This document shows, piece after piece, positions 1 through 6,804 of a DNA stretch of 16,369 bases; the stretch's first letter is position 1; each line of letters opens with the position of its first letter. The notes beneath the pieces were generated by a model. That model was not told the origin of the DNA, ran no database searches, and saw only the letters and a program-made list of their open reading frames with translations. The position numbers and the translations under genes were made by a program. Source of the DNA: CAJWBT01 sp964401855 (GTDB lineage Bacteria > Chloroflexota > Dehalococcoidia > Lucifugimonadales > UBA3495); contig CAYOAF010000149.1 of the NCBI GenBank assembly GCA_964401855.1, positions 1 to 16,369 of the forward strand, in the 5' to 3' direction.

Positions 1-1
1 A

Positions 2-310
<309 letters not shown>

Positions 311-485
311 CCACAGCCAGGTGCTTCGTTTACTCGCTAACCCGATGGGCGACTTTGTCGAATGTCACCCCGAGCGGACCGAGTGGTTTCAGGGCCGGCC
401 GGGCCGCCTGCCTCAAATCCCCAATAAGGGAAGGGGCCGTTTAGACGAAGCTACATACCGGTCGAAGGGACTTGGATGAAGCCCA

Positions 486-1226
486 GTGATTGAGTTAGAG
501 ACCGTAACCAAAATCTACCGGATGGGTTCGGTGGAGGTCGCCGCGCTACGTGGTGCCAGCCTGTCCATCCAGCAGGGCGAGATAGTAGCCATTATGGGGC
601 CTTCCGGCTCCGGCAAGTCTACCCTAATGAACATTATCGGGTGCCTGGACGTGCCCACCTCAGGAAAGTATTTTCTGGAGGAAGAGGAGGTGGGCCGCCT
701 GGGGGACGACCGGCTGGCGGAAATTCGCAACCGGAAAATCGGCTTCGTCTTCCAGACGTACAACCTTCTGCCCCGCATTTCCGCGCTGGCCAATGTGGAG
801 CTGCCCCTGCTCTATGGCAACTGCAGAGACCGGCGCCGTCGCTCCCTGGAAGCCCTAGAGAGGGTGGGCCTAGGACACCGGGCCAAGCACCGGCCGGTCG
901 AGCTTTCAGGAGGCGAGCAGCAGCGGGTCGGCATCGCCCGGGCGCTGGTCAAGAACCCTTCTCTCCTCCTGGCGGACGAGCCCACAGGGAACCTGGACAC
1001 CCGCTCCAGCCAGGAGATCGTCGGCATCCTCCAGAAGCTGAACCGGGAAGCGGGGATCGCCGTGGTATTGGTGACCCACGAGCCGGACATCGCCGCCGCC
1101 ACGCGCCGCATCATCTCCATGCGTGACGGGGAGGTGGTCAGCGACGAAGCCGTGGCCCAGCCCCGTCAGGCTCAAACGTCAGGCGACAGCGCCCACGCCC
1201 TGGGGCTGCCGGAGCAGCATCCATGA
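486..1226 (+). CDS. ABC transporter ATP-binding protein, MacB/LolD/YknY type
   Basis: Predicted 246-aa ATPase that powers the MacB-like permease encoded next. Visible motifs are Walker A GPSGSGKST (38-46), Q-loop Gln90, signature LSGGEQQR (139-147 region), Walker B LLLADE (160-165) with the D-loop after it, and the H-loop His198. The TYNLLP stretch after the Q-loop and ADEPTGNLD are typical of the lipoprotein/macrolide exporter subfamily (LolD, MacB, YknY). The start is GTG at 486; no in-frame ATG lies nearby and the Shine-Dalgarno is weak. The C-terminal 25 residues after the ATPase core are polar and non-conserved. The stop codon overlaps the permease start (ATGA, 1223-1226), which indicates translational coupling. 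With the upstream adaptor this is a split MacAB (YknXYZ-like) exporter. The cargo (peptide, antibiotic or lipid) cannot be read from the sequence. Confidence 0.93.
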   Translation: MIELETVTKIYRMGSVEVAALRGASLSIQQGEIVAIMGPSGSGKSTLMNIIGCLDVPTSGKYFLEEEEVGRLGDDRLAEIRNRKIGFVFQTYNLLPRISALANVELPLLYGNCRDRRRRSLEALERVGLGHRAKHRPVELSGGEQQRVGIARALVKNPSLLLADEPTGNLDTRSSQEIVGILQKLNREAGIAVVLVTHEPDIAAATRRIISMRDGEVVSDEAVAQPRQAQTSGDSAHALGLPEQHP

Positions 1227-2470
1227 ACCTGCTCACGACAGTTCGAGTTTCATTGACATCTTTGGGGTCCAACAAGCTCCGGGCGGGATTGACGCTGCTG
1301 GGCATCGTCATCGGAGTGGCGGCTGTTATCTCCCTCATGGCCATCGGCCGAGGCGTCCAGCAGACGATAACCGAAAGGATACAGGAACTGGGGACCAACC
1401 TGCTCTTCGTGAGGCCCGGTGAGAGTAGCCAGGGAGGTATCTTTGGCGGCCAGGGAAGCTCGTCTACCCTGACCCTTGACGACTCCTACGCTCTATTGGA
1501 CCCGGTTTTCTCGCCGTCCGTGGCCCTGGTTGCGCCGGAGTTGACCACCTCCGCCCAGTTGGTGGCGGGCCGGGAGAACACCTCCACCCAGGTGGTCGGC
1601 GTGACCCCGGAGTACCAGTTCGTGCGCAACTTCCCCGTGGCCTCGGGCCAGTTCATCGCGCCGGGACATGTCCGGAACAACTCCCAGGTGGTGGTACTGG
1701 GGTCCAGCGTAGCCGAGAGTCTCTTTGGCTTCCGGAACCCGGTGGGCCAGCCGATTCGGGTCGCCGGCCGCCAGTTCCAGGTTATCGGCGTACTAGAGAG
1801 CAAAGGAGGGAGCTCCTTTGGCTCCTTCGACAACAGAGTAATGGTGCCGATTACCACGGCCTTCTATCGCCTGGCCCGCCAGCGGACGGCCCAGGGCGGC
1901 GTAACCGTGCAGACCGTCAATGTACAGGTGAGTGAGTTGGAGCAGATGGACGCAGCAATGGGCGAGGTGGCCACGGTGCTGCGACTGCGCCACCGGATCA
2001 CCAGCGAAGACGACTTCATCGTTAGCAGCCAGCAGAGCACCATCGAGACCCTCGAGGAAACCACCGAAACCTTCGTGGTGTTCCTGGGAGCCATCGCCGG
2101 CATTTCCCTGCTGGTGGGCGGCATCGGTGTCATGAACATCATGCTGGTGTCGGTAACGGAGCGGACCCGGGAAATAGGCATCCGCAAAGCCATGGGCGCT
2201 AAGCGAAAGGATATCCTGTTCCAGTTCGTTTCGGAAGCCACCTTCCTCAGCCTGGGCGGTGGGGGTGTGGGGGTTGCCTTGGGGGTGGTGCTCACGAAAG
2301 TGCTGGATGGCAGGACATTGTTCGGTAACTCGCCCACCCAGACCGCGTTCAGCGCCGACATAGCCATTCTTGCACTGGGTGTTTCAGCGGCCATCGGCCT
2401 GTTCTTTGGCATATATCCGGCCATGAGGGCGGCGCGCCTGCACCCGATCGAAGCCTTGAGATACGATTGA
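1223..2470 (+). CDS. ABC transporter permease, MacB/FtsX family
   Basis: Predicted 415-aa inner-membrane protein with MacB topology. TM1 spans about residues 21-43, followed by a large extracytoplasmic MacB-PCD-type domain (about 45-280). Three C-terminal TM segments lie at about 283-310, 339-361 and 381-402. The family hallmark ERTREIGIRKAMGAKR (313-328) sits after TM2 as the coupling helix that contacts the ATPase, and the C-terminus HPIEALRYD is the usual FtsX-family ending. Such permeases do not form a classic channel: they transmit ATPase movement to the periplasmic adaptor (mechanotransmission). The gene overlaps the ATPase gene by four bases. The stop is followed at once by the inverted-repeat segment 2472-2646, which may end or stabilise the transcript. 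Length and motif order are complete, with no sign of frameshift. Confidence 0.93.
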   Translation: MNLLTTVRVSLTSLGSNKLRAGLTLLGIVIGVAAVISLMAIGRGVQQTITERIQELGTNLLFVRPGESSQGGIFGGQGSSSTLTLDDSYALLDPVFSPSVALVAPELTTSAQLVAGRENTSTQVVGVTPEYQFVRNFPVASGQFIAPGHVRNNSQVVVLGSSVAESLFGFRNPVGQPIRVAGRQFQVIGVLESKGGSSFGSFDNRVMVPITTAFYRLARQRTAQGGVTVQTVNVQVSELEQMDAAMGEVATVLRLRHRITSEDDFIVSSQQSTIETLEETTETFVVFLGAIAGISLLVGGIGVMNIMLVSVTERTREIGIRKAMGAKRKDILFQFVSEATFLSLGGGGVGVALGVVLTKVLDGRTLFGNSPTQTAFSADIAILALGVSAAIGLFFGIYPAMRAARLHPIEALRYD

Positions 2471-2471
2471 T

Positions 2472-2646
2472 AGCCTATCCGGAAACGCAGAAAAGGCCGC
2501 TCATGATCCTTCGACAAGCTCAGGACGAACAAATTCCCCTGTATGCGTGGGTTTCCCCCGTTTGTACGGCTTTTCCTCGCTCTTGTGAGTTTTCCCTCGT
2601 TCGTGGTGGGCCCGTCGAACCACTATGGCTGGTTATTGGATAGGCT
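2472..2646. repeat. Noncoding inverted-repeat segment with a REP-like palindrome
   Basis: A 9-bp perfect inverted repeat, AGCCTATCC (2472-2480) and GGATAGGCT (2638-2646), bounds the segment. Inside lies an imperfect 22-bp inverted repeat: CTTCGACAAGCTCAGGACGA (left arm 2509-2530) against GTTCGTGGTGGGCCCGTCGA (right arm 2599-2620), with mismatches in the centre of the arms. I recall the left-arm word as a recurrent intergenic palindrome in environmental Chloroflexota-type genomes (memory only, unchecked). The element starts one base after the permease stop and contains no credible gene. It may be a REP/BIME-like repeat pair, a small nonautonomous element, or an mRNA 3'-end structure. Confidence 0.5.
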
Positions 2647-2679
2647 CTAGTTGACTCGCATACTGAAGGAGATACGCCC

Positions 2680-3354
2680 GTGACTAAATCATTCGTGATG
2701 ATGCTGGCGGTGTTCGTTGTTCTTGGAGTCAGTCTTGGAGGGGCCTTCGTTGGCGGTGTGGCGCTGGGCAAGAGCCAGGGCGACGACTCTGCCGATGTCA
2801 ACTCCGGAGCGCTGGCGGGGTCCAGTCTCCAGCAGCAGGCCACCGACCAGTCTGGCCAGGTTTTTCAACGTGGAAGCGCCAGCCCAGAGGACCTTGCCAG
2901 CCTCCGGGAGCGGTTCCAATCAGGGGAGCTTGGCTCGGAAGAACTGGCTCAGATCAGGCAGCGTTTTCAGTCGGAAGAGGATACGCCGGACGAACTATCC
3001 CAGATCAGGCAGCAGTTCGGCCAGGGTTCCGGGGGCCGGGGCGCCCTGACCGGCACTGTAAACGATGTCGAGGGGAACACGATGACGGTCGAGACTGCCC
3101 AGGGACCTCTGCGAGCAACCATCAATGACGAGACCGTGCTCCAGAAGCTAGCGGTAATCGAGCCGGATGACCTTCAGGCAGGCGCACAGGTAGCCGTGAT
3201 CGGACAGCCAGGAGAGGACGGGCTGGTGGTAGCCAGGCTGGTATTCATCACTCCTGAGGGCGCCGCCGGTTTCTTCGACCGGAGCCTTTTCTCGGGAGAA
3301 CGCCCGCGGCGCGACCGGAGTGCCGATGGCGGGGACGGCTTCCAGCCCAACTGA
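2680..3354 (+). CDS. Membrane-anchored protein with three 17-residue repeats and a DUF5666-like domain
   Basis: Predicted 224-aa protein of unknown function. Start GTG at 2680 follows a good Shine-Dalgarno (AAGGAG, 2666-2671). Residues about 5-29 form one hydrophobic segment, a membrane anchor or uncleaved signal, so the rest is probably extracytoplasmic. Residues 69-119 are three tandem 17-residue units with the pattern (P/S)-(E/D)-(D/E)-L-x2-(L/I)-R-x2-F (69-85, 86-102, 103-119), likely amphipathic helices. Residues about 122-192 are a small beta-rich region (ALTGTVNDVEGNTMTVETA, then AGAQVAVIG) resembling DUF5666/OB-like domains. The tail is Arg/Asp/Gly-rich. It lies downstream of the MacB-type exporter but is separated by the inverted-repeat segment, so operon membership is uncertain; an accessory role to the exporter is conceivable. 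Confidence is for the gene, less for the domain name. Confidence 0.75.
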   Translation: MTKSFVMMLAVFVVLGVSLGGAFVGGVALGKSQGDDSADVNSGALAGSSLQQQATDQSGQVFQRGSASPEDLASLRERFQSGELGSEELAQIRQRFQSEEDTPDELSQIRQQFGQGSGGRGALTGTVNDVEGNTMTVETAQGPLRATINDETVLQKLAVIEPDDLQAGAQVAVIGQPGEDGLVVARLVFITPEGAAGFFDRSLFSGERPRRDRSADGGDGFQPN

Positions 3355-3765
3355 GTTACTATTCAACAACTCTGGCCAACAAAACCGGTGGGCCTACGCC
3401 CAAGCCTTTAGACAGGTTGTTCGGGGTAGGATTGAAACAAAGCAAGTTGTGCAGAATGCTTGGCAGCCGCAACGGATGGCGGTAGCCTGCCAGCTCCATG
3501 TCTGAGGGCAACTCTCGGAAAGCTGGATCCGAGAGATCAGGCTCTGCCCGGCGGCTGGTTAAGTCAAGCTCCAAGGACAACTATCCCCAAACTCATTAGG
3601 AGTCTTAACCAGAATTTGAACATTATGTCTTATGATCCCTTTTGTAATCTAAGTCAGCGGAACCGCAAGAACGATGTATGGGATAACCAAATTCTCCGAG
3701 CTGGCGGTTACCTCGGCTTCGGCGCCCACTGGTCAACGAGGTGCCGGAGACCCAGGCCGATGCCG
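3355..3765. other. 411-bp intergenic gap with a foldable three-way-junction structure
   Basis: No convincing gene is seen on either strand; the gap looks less GC-rich than its neighbours. Bases 3464-3557 can form a closed structure. P1 pairs CAGCCGC (3464-3470) with GCGGCTG (3551-3557). P2 pairs GGCGG (3478-3482) with CTGCC (3487-3491) over a TAGC loop. P3 pairs GGGCA (3506-3510) with TGCCC (3545-3549). P3 is capped by a perfect 8-bp stem, CTCTCGGA (3512-3519) with TCCGAGAG (3528-3535). An alternative hairpin, TGGCAGCCGC (3461-3470) with 3479-3492, would compete with P1. It matches no riboswitch I can name and the transcribed strand is unknown. Nearer the minus-strand gene, CCGAG/CTCGG (3696-3716) is a weak hairpin that might end that transcript. 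Confidence 0.4.
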
Positions 3766-4803
3766 CTAAAGGGGCAAGGAGATAGCCCGCCCGGTCTGAG
3801 CGCTGCGGCTCACCGCCTCGGTCCACTCCATGTAGTGGACTCCGACGGAGAAGGGGGTGTGGGTAACCAACTCCTCCCCCCTAATGGCGCTGATGAATTC
3901 CGCCTCCACCCGCCAGAAATATTGCTTCTCCGGAGGGTTGGCGATTTCCGAGAGCTCACTGTCGCCCCGTTTGCCCCCGTAAACGTTGAGCTTCCCGTCC
4001 ACGCGGAGGGTACCCTCGCTGCCGTACAGCCAGACCTCATTTCCCGGCGACAACCCGGTGACGGCGCTGATCCGCAAGTGGGCCTGGGCCCCATCGGCCA
4101 GCCGGCACAGGACATCGACGTGGTCGGGGATGGTGATGCCGACACGGTTTCCATCGTCATCATTCCGAAAGGGCACGTTGACCGTGGTCATGGCCATTAC
4201 CTCGGTGGCCCGGCCAACCCACCGGATCATCGCCTCGTACCAGATGCCCATGTTGAGAATGTTGTAGCCGCTCAGGTCCCAGTCGTTGCGCCAATTAAGG
4301 GGACCGTCAAGGTCCACAAAACCGGGGGCCAGTGCCTGCAATTCCACGGCCAACAGGTCTCCCAGATAGCCATCACCGATCAACTGATTGAGCAGATCGT
4401 CAACCTTGAAACTCAATGGTGATGGAACAATCTGGCTCACCAGACGGGGGTTAGCCTTGGAGGCGGCCAGCATGTCCCGAGCCTCCTGGGCGGTGGCGGC
4501 CATGCGTGCCTCGCACAGCACATGCTTGTTCTTCGCCAGCGCGGCCAGGGTGATGGGCCGGTGCATGTAGGGCCAGGTACCGATGCAGACGGCATCGATG
4601 CTATCGTCTTCCAACAGCGCTTGCCAATCGTCGTAGACCCGGGGGATGCCAAACTGGTCCGCCACCCGCTGCCCCGACTCGTGGCTTCGATTGGCCACGG
4701 CAACGATTTCTACTCCCTGGATCTTCTGAAACCCGGGGATATGGCGGTCGCGGGTGTTGCGTCCCGCGCCGATGAGACCTACTCGTACAGTTCCGTTAGA
4801 CAT
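3766..4803 (-). CDS. Gfo/Idh/MocA-family oxidoreductase-like protein with altered catalytic residues
   Basis: Predicted 345 aa. The N-terminal Rossmann fold shows VRVGLIGAG (6-14) in place of the full GxGxxG, the usual VEIVAVANRS beta-2 region, and DAVCIGTWPYMHRP (70-83), where the family has nucleotide-site contacts. The C-terminal half has the expected alpha/beta domain ending in FSVGVHYMEWTEAVSRSAQTG. The family's EKP motif after HVLC reads E98-A99-R100, so the catalytic-site lysine is absent. The later GxHxxD element reads G186-I-W188-Y-E, so the usual His is Trp. It may therefore be a divergent dehydrogenase, a binding protein or an inactive paralogue. The chosen ATG (4803) follows a purine-rich AAGGGGG; a second in-frame ATG lies seven codons upstream. 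A TATAAT promoter at 4900-4928 drives it, divergent from the protease gene. Confidence 0.85.
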   Translation of the reverse strand: MSNGTVRVGLIGAGRNTRDRHIPGFQKIQGVEIVAVANRSHESGQRVADQFGIPRVYDDWQALLEDDSIDAVCIGTWPYMHRPITLAALAKNKHVLCEARMAATAQEARDMLAASKANPRLVSQIVPSPLSFKVDDLLNQLIGDGYLGDLLAVELQALAPGFVDLDGPLNWRNDWDLSGYNILNMGIWYEAMIRWVGRATEVMAMTTVNVPFRNDDDGNRVGITIPDHVDVLCRLADGAQAHLRISAVTGLSPGNEVWLYGSEGTLRVDGKLNVYGGKRGDSELSEIANPPEKQYFWRVEAEFISAIRGEELVTHTPFSVGVHYMEWTEAVSRSAQTGRAISLPL

Positions 4804-4899
4804 GGGGAACCCCCTTAGTGTCATGTTGACAAGCTGGTTGATGCCACGGAGGGTAACTGACCGCCGGAATCGACGCCTGCCAGCCGTGCAATGACAAGG

Positions 4900-4928
4900 A
4901 TTATAGGGCAGAGTCCGCCGGCAGTCTA
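4900..4928 (-). promoter_or_regulatory. Sigma-70-like promoter for the Gfo/Idh/MocA gene
   Basis: Read on the minus strand, the -35 is TAGACT (4923-4928, 4 of 6 consensus bases), the spacer is 17 bp, and the -10 is a perfect TATAAT (4900-4905). The expected start is near 4893, giving a leader of about 90 bases. It lies back to back with the protease-gene promoter, 22 bp away. Confidence 0.6.
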
Positions 4929-4950
4929 GGATATGTGGGGTCGCGGGCTG

Positions 4951-4979
4951 TTGCCGTCCGGCATGGGGCAACCTACAAT
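4951..4979 (+). promoter_or_regulatory. Sigma-70-like promoter for the signal peptidase-like gene
   Basis: TTGCCG (4951-4956), a 17-bp spacer and TACAAT (4974-4979). The expected start near 4986 leaves an 85-base leader before the ATG at 5071. The -10 and spacer are the same as those of the CoA-transferase promoter at 9371-9399. Confidence 0.6.
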
Positions 4980-5070
4980 ACCGGCGAGGGCAACCGGCAC
5001 TCCACCGGTCAGGGGGAAACGATGCTGGAAACGGGGCCCGGTCCGGTGGGAGCCAACACTCGAATCGATC

Positions 5071-5571
5071 ATGAAGCAGCCGATACGCATCGTTCGGGCG
5101 CCGATCAGTCTGTTTTCCACGGCCCGTTACGTGGTGAGAGGCGACAGCATGTTGCCATCCCTGACGAGCGGTGAGTCGGTGCTGGCGGTGCGGCTTCGGC
5201 TCCCAAAGAGCCGGTTGCGCCGGGGTGACGTCGTAGTGCTACGGAACCCCGTTGAGACCGGCCGCACCTCCATCAAGCGGGTCATCGGCCTCCCCAACGA
5301 GGACATCCGGCTCAAGGGCGGCCGGGTATACATCAACGAAGTCCCCCTGGAGGAGACCTACCTGAACCGGGCGTCCGCAGCAGGGAGGGGGGATGGGCAG
5401 GAGTGGTGGACAGGGCCGGACGAGTACTTCGTTCTGGGTGACAACCGCAACGACAGCCAGGACAGCCGCGCCTTCGGTCCGGTCAACCGGCAGCTCATCC
5501 TGGGCAGGGTCTGGTTCCGCTGCTGGCCGCCCCGAGCCTGGGGGTGGGTCACCGGCGAGGACTTGGGCTGA
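5071..5571 (+). CDS. Signal peptidase I-like S26 serine protease, no visible membrane anchor
   Basis: Predicted 166-aa S26-family protease. Box B, RGDSMLPSL (23-31), carries the nucleophile Ser26. Box D, RTSIKRVIGLPNE (65-77), carries the general-base Lys69. Box E is GDNRNDSQDSRAFGPV (123-138). This Ser/Lys dyad and box order are those of signal peptidase I, which cleaves signal peptides of exported proteins on the outer face of the membrane. Only 25 residues precede the nucleophile and they are not hydrophobic enough for the usual N-terminal TM anchor. Extending the frame upstream to ATG 4933 adds 46 polar residues and still no TM. ATG 5071 is the best start, though it has no close Shine-Dalgarno (GGTGGGAG is about 17 bases away). 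It could be a housekeeping LepB paralogue or a specialised S26 maturation protease. The promoter at 4951-4979 reads into it. Confidence 0.87.
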   Translation: MKQPIRIVRAPISLFSTARYVVRGDSMLPSLTSGESVLAVRLRLPKSRLRRGDVVVLRNPVETGRTSIKRVIGLPNEDIRLKGGRVYINEVPLEETYLNRASAAGRGDGQEWWTGPDEYFVLGDNRNDSQDSRAFGPVNRQLILGRVWFRCWPPRAWGWVTGEDLG

Positions 5572-5621
5572 GCCGGCCCGTCCCACGACAAAGGGGTATT
5601 CGGGACGCGAACCGGCCGTTT

Positions 5622-5651
5622 GGACCCTCTCCCAGTCCCAAGAGAGGGTCC
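5622..5651. terminator. Perfect 10-bp hairpin between convergent genes
   Basis: GGACCCTCTC (5622-5631) and GAGAGGGTCC (5642-5651) pair perfectly around a 10-base loop, about 50 bp after the protease stop and 30 bp before the stop of the convergent small gene. It could serve both strands. No long T-run follows on either side, so it is a candidate terminator or mRNA 3'-end stabiliser rather than a textbook one. Confidence 0.55.
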
Positions 5652-5680
5652 AGGCAGGCTTCAGGCGGCTGGGGCCGGGC

Positions 5681-5950
5681 TCACATCTTCCAGAAGTTGC
5701 CAACCTGGCAGATGATGTCCACCTGATGAATGGAAGCTGCAGGCCAGCCCACCATGTTGATCCAATCCTCGAAGTGGGACTGCTCCACCGCTTCGCACTC
5801 CGACACCATAGTGCCGCTTTTGAAGTCGCTATACACTTTGAGGATGGTGGTGCGGCGGTCGGGCCGCCACTTGCGGACGGCACCCAGCTTCTCCCGGAAT
5901 TCCTCTTCCGTGACTCCGGATACATTGTGAATCGCGATAAATCGGGCCAT
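5681..5950 (-). CDS. Small DUF4242-like protein
   Basis: Predicted 89-aa soluble protein of unknown function. It begins MARFIAIHNVSGVTEEEF and ends VGWPAASIHQVDIICQVGNFWKM, with two beta-alpha-beta units readable by eye. This suggests a ferredoxin-like dimeric alpha+beta fold similar to DUF4242 (SCO4226-type) proteins, where a G-(F/W)-P-A-x2-(V/I)-x2-V element occupies the same place. There are no TM segments and no signal peptide. ATG at 5950 is preceded by AGGAAGAGG about 11-15 bases away, an acceptable Shine-Dalgarno. It stands alone: the next minus-strand gene upstream ends about 240 bp away and the protease gene converges from the other side across a perfect hairpin. The reading frame is solid; the family name is a by-eye judgement. 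Confidence 0.7.
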   Translation of the reverse strand: MARFIAIHNVSGVTEEEFREKLGAVRKWRPDRRTTILKVYSDFKSGTMVSECEAVEQSHFEDWINMVGWPAASIHQVDIICQVGNFWKM

Positions 5951-6158
5951 TTCGTTCGTCTACCTCTTCCTGAGCATCTGGCCGTCAGCGTTGGTCGATC
6001 AGCGAGGAAGTCTCGGGCCACTCACACCGGAGGGGGCCGGCTCCCTTTGACCTGGCTCTCCGTCACGCAGCGCCGGGGAGCGTGGGCGGCGGTTCATGCC
6101 GTTCAAACCACTAAAGTAAGGCTGTTTGCTGACGGCGGGCCGCGAACCGCGCACCCGT

Positions 6159-6178
6159 GCCCCGTTGCTTGGCGGGGC
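6159..6178 (-). terminator. Candidate hairpin after the dehydratase operon
   Basis: GCCCCG (6159-6164) pairs with CGGGGC (6173-6178) around an 8-base loop, 14 bases past the MaoC-subunit stop. No T-run follows on the minus strand, so the call is weak. The rest of the 241-bp gap 5951-6191 shows no gene and no clear promoter. Confidence 0.3.
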
Positions 6179-6191
6179 TTGGGCGCACCTC

Positions 6192-6752
6192 CTAGTCGGC
6201 CGGAGGCACAAACGGGTAAGGGATTTCCGGTCCGTCCTTCAGGGGAAGCACCACGGTGGCGGTGCCGGGCATGCTTTCTATGCCGTCCTGGGTCTTCATC
6301 CCGATCTCCAGGTCGATCAGACCCATGCCGCCCTTTTCCTGCTTGCCGGTCACCTTGCCCCACATGATCACAACGTCGCCCGGCACCAGCATGGCCCGGT
6401 GCTCGAAGCGGGCCTTCCAGGGCCAGCCACCGGGGAGCGTCCAGTCCTTGAGGAATTGGGGTACCACGCTCTGCTTCCAGGAGCCGTGGATCAGGATGCT
6501 GGGGTTCTTGTCGTGGTTCATGCCAAAGTCCAGGTCGTAGTGGATCCGGTGAAAGTTCTCAATCGCCGCGCTCCACCGGAACAGATGGGTGGGCGTGGGA
6601 TTGTAGATGTACTTGGGTAGCTCCATCCCCTCACACACGTCTTCGTAGTAGAGTTGCTGCTTGTCGCGCAGTTGGTCCCCCGTCGGCCTGTCGTTGTGGG
6701 TCAGGATCTCCTCGGGGGACATCTTAAGAAGTTCTTCTAGCGGAGCGCTCAT
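6192..6752 (-). CDS. MaoC/HTD2-like hot-dog dehydratase, catalytic-type subunit
   Basis: Predicted 186-aa single hot-dog protein. Such proteins hydrate enoyl-CoA/ACP or dehydrate 3-hydroxyacyl thioesters. The key element is the hydratase motif FHRIHYDLDF (67-76), with catalytic-type His71 and Asp73, preceded by THLFRWSAAIEN and followed by ILIHG (86-90). This version (HRIHYD instead of DxNPxH) is typical of HTD2/FAS1-like and mesaconyl/itaconyl-CoA hydratase-type domains. Later beta strands are ARFEHRAMLVPGDVVIMWGKV and GTATVVLP. The ATG at 6752 is preferred because GAGGTG lies six bases ahead of it; a GTG three codons earlier would place that Shine-Dalgarno inside the gene. It follows the FAS1-like subunit gene by 52 bp on the same transcript, so the two probably make one heteromeric enzyme. 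The acyl substrate is unknown. Confidence 0.85.
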   Translation of the reverse strand: MSAPLEELLKMSPEEILTHNDRPTGDQLRDKQQLYYEDVCEGMELPKYIYNPTPTHLFRWSAAIENFHRIHYDLDFGMNHDKNPSILIHGSWKQSVVPQFLKDWTLPGGWPWKARFEHRAMLVPGDVVIMWGKVTGKQEKGGMGLIDLEIGMKTQDGIESMPGTATVVLPLKDGPEIPYPFVPPAD

Positions 6753-6804
6753 GGGTGCCACCTCACTTTCATACGGAGTGTCTCTCGGACGTCACGGGTG
6801 GGGC

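Noticed and set aside
361..382. Word like one arm of the GTCATTC/GAGCGAAG palindrome (GTCACCCCGAGCGGA)
   Set aside because: No second arm is found nearby and the similarity is too short to call a repeat.
2636..2664. Possible promoter TTGGAT-N17-CATACT before the DUF5666-like gene
   Set aside because: The predicted start would fall on the Shine-Dalgarno, leaving no usable ribosome site, and both hexamers are weak.
3430..3440. GGATTGAAAC word resembling the 3' end of CRISPR repeats
   Set aside because: Only one copy is present and no spaced repeats follow, so it is not an array.
3460..4422. 320-aa plus-strand open frame
   Set aside because: It is antisense to the clearly conserved Gfo/Idh/MocA gene for most of its length and has no recognisable domain.
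4980..5070. Riboswitch-like leader before the protease gene
   Set aside because: Some short GC-rich complementarities (ACCGG/CCGGT) exist but no consensus of a known riboswitch could be matched.
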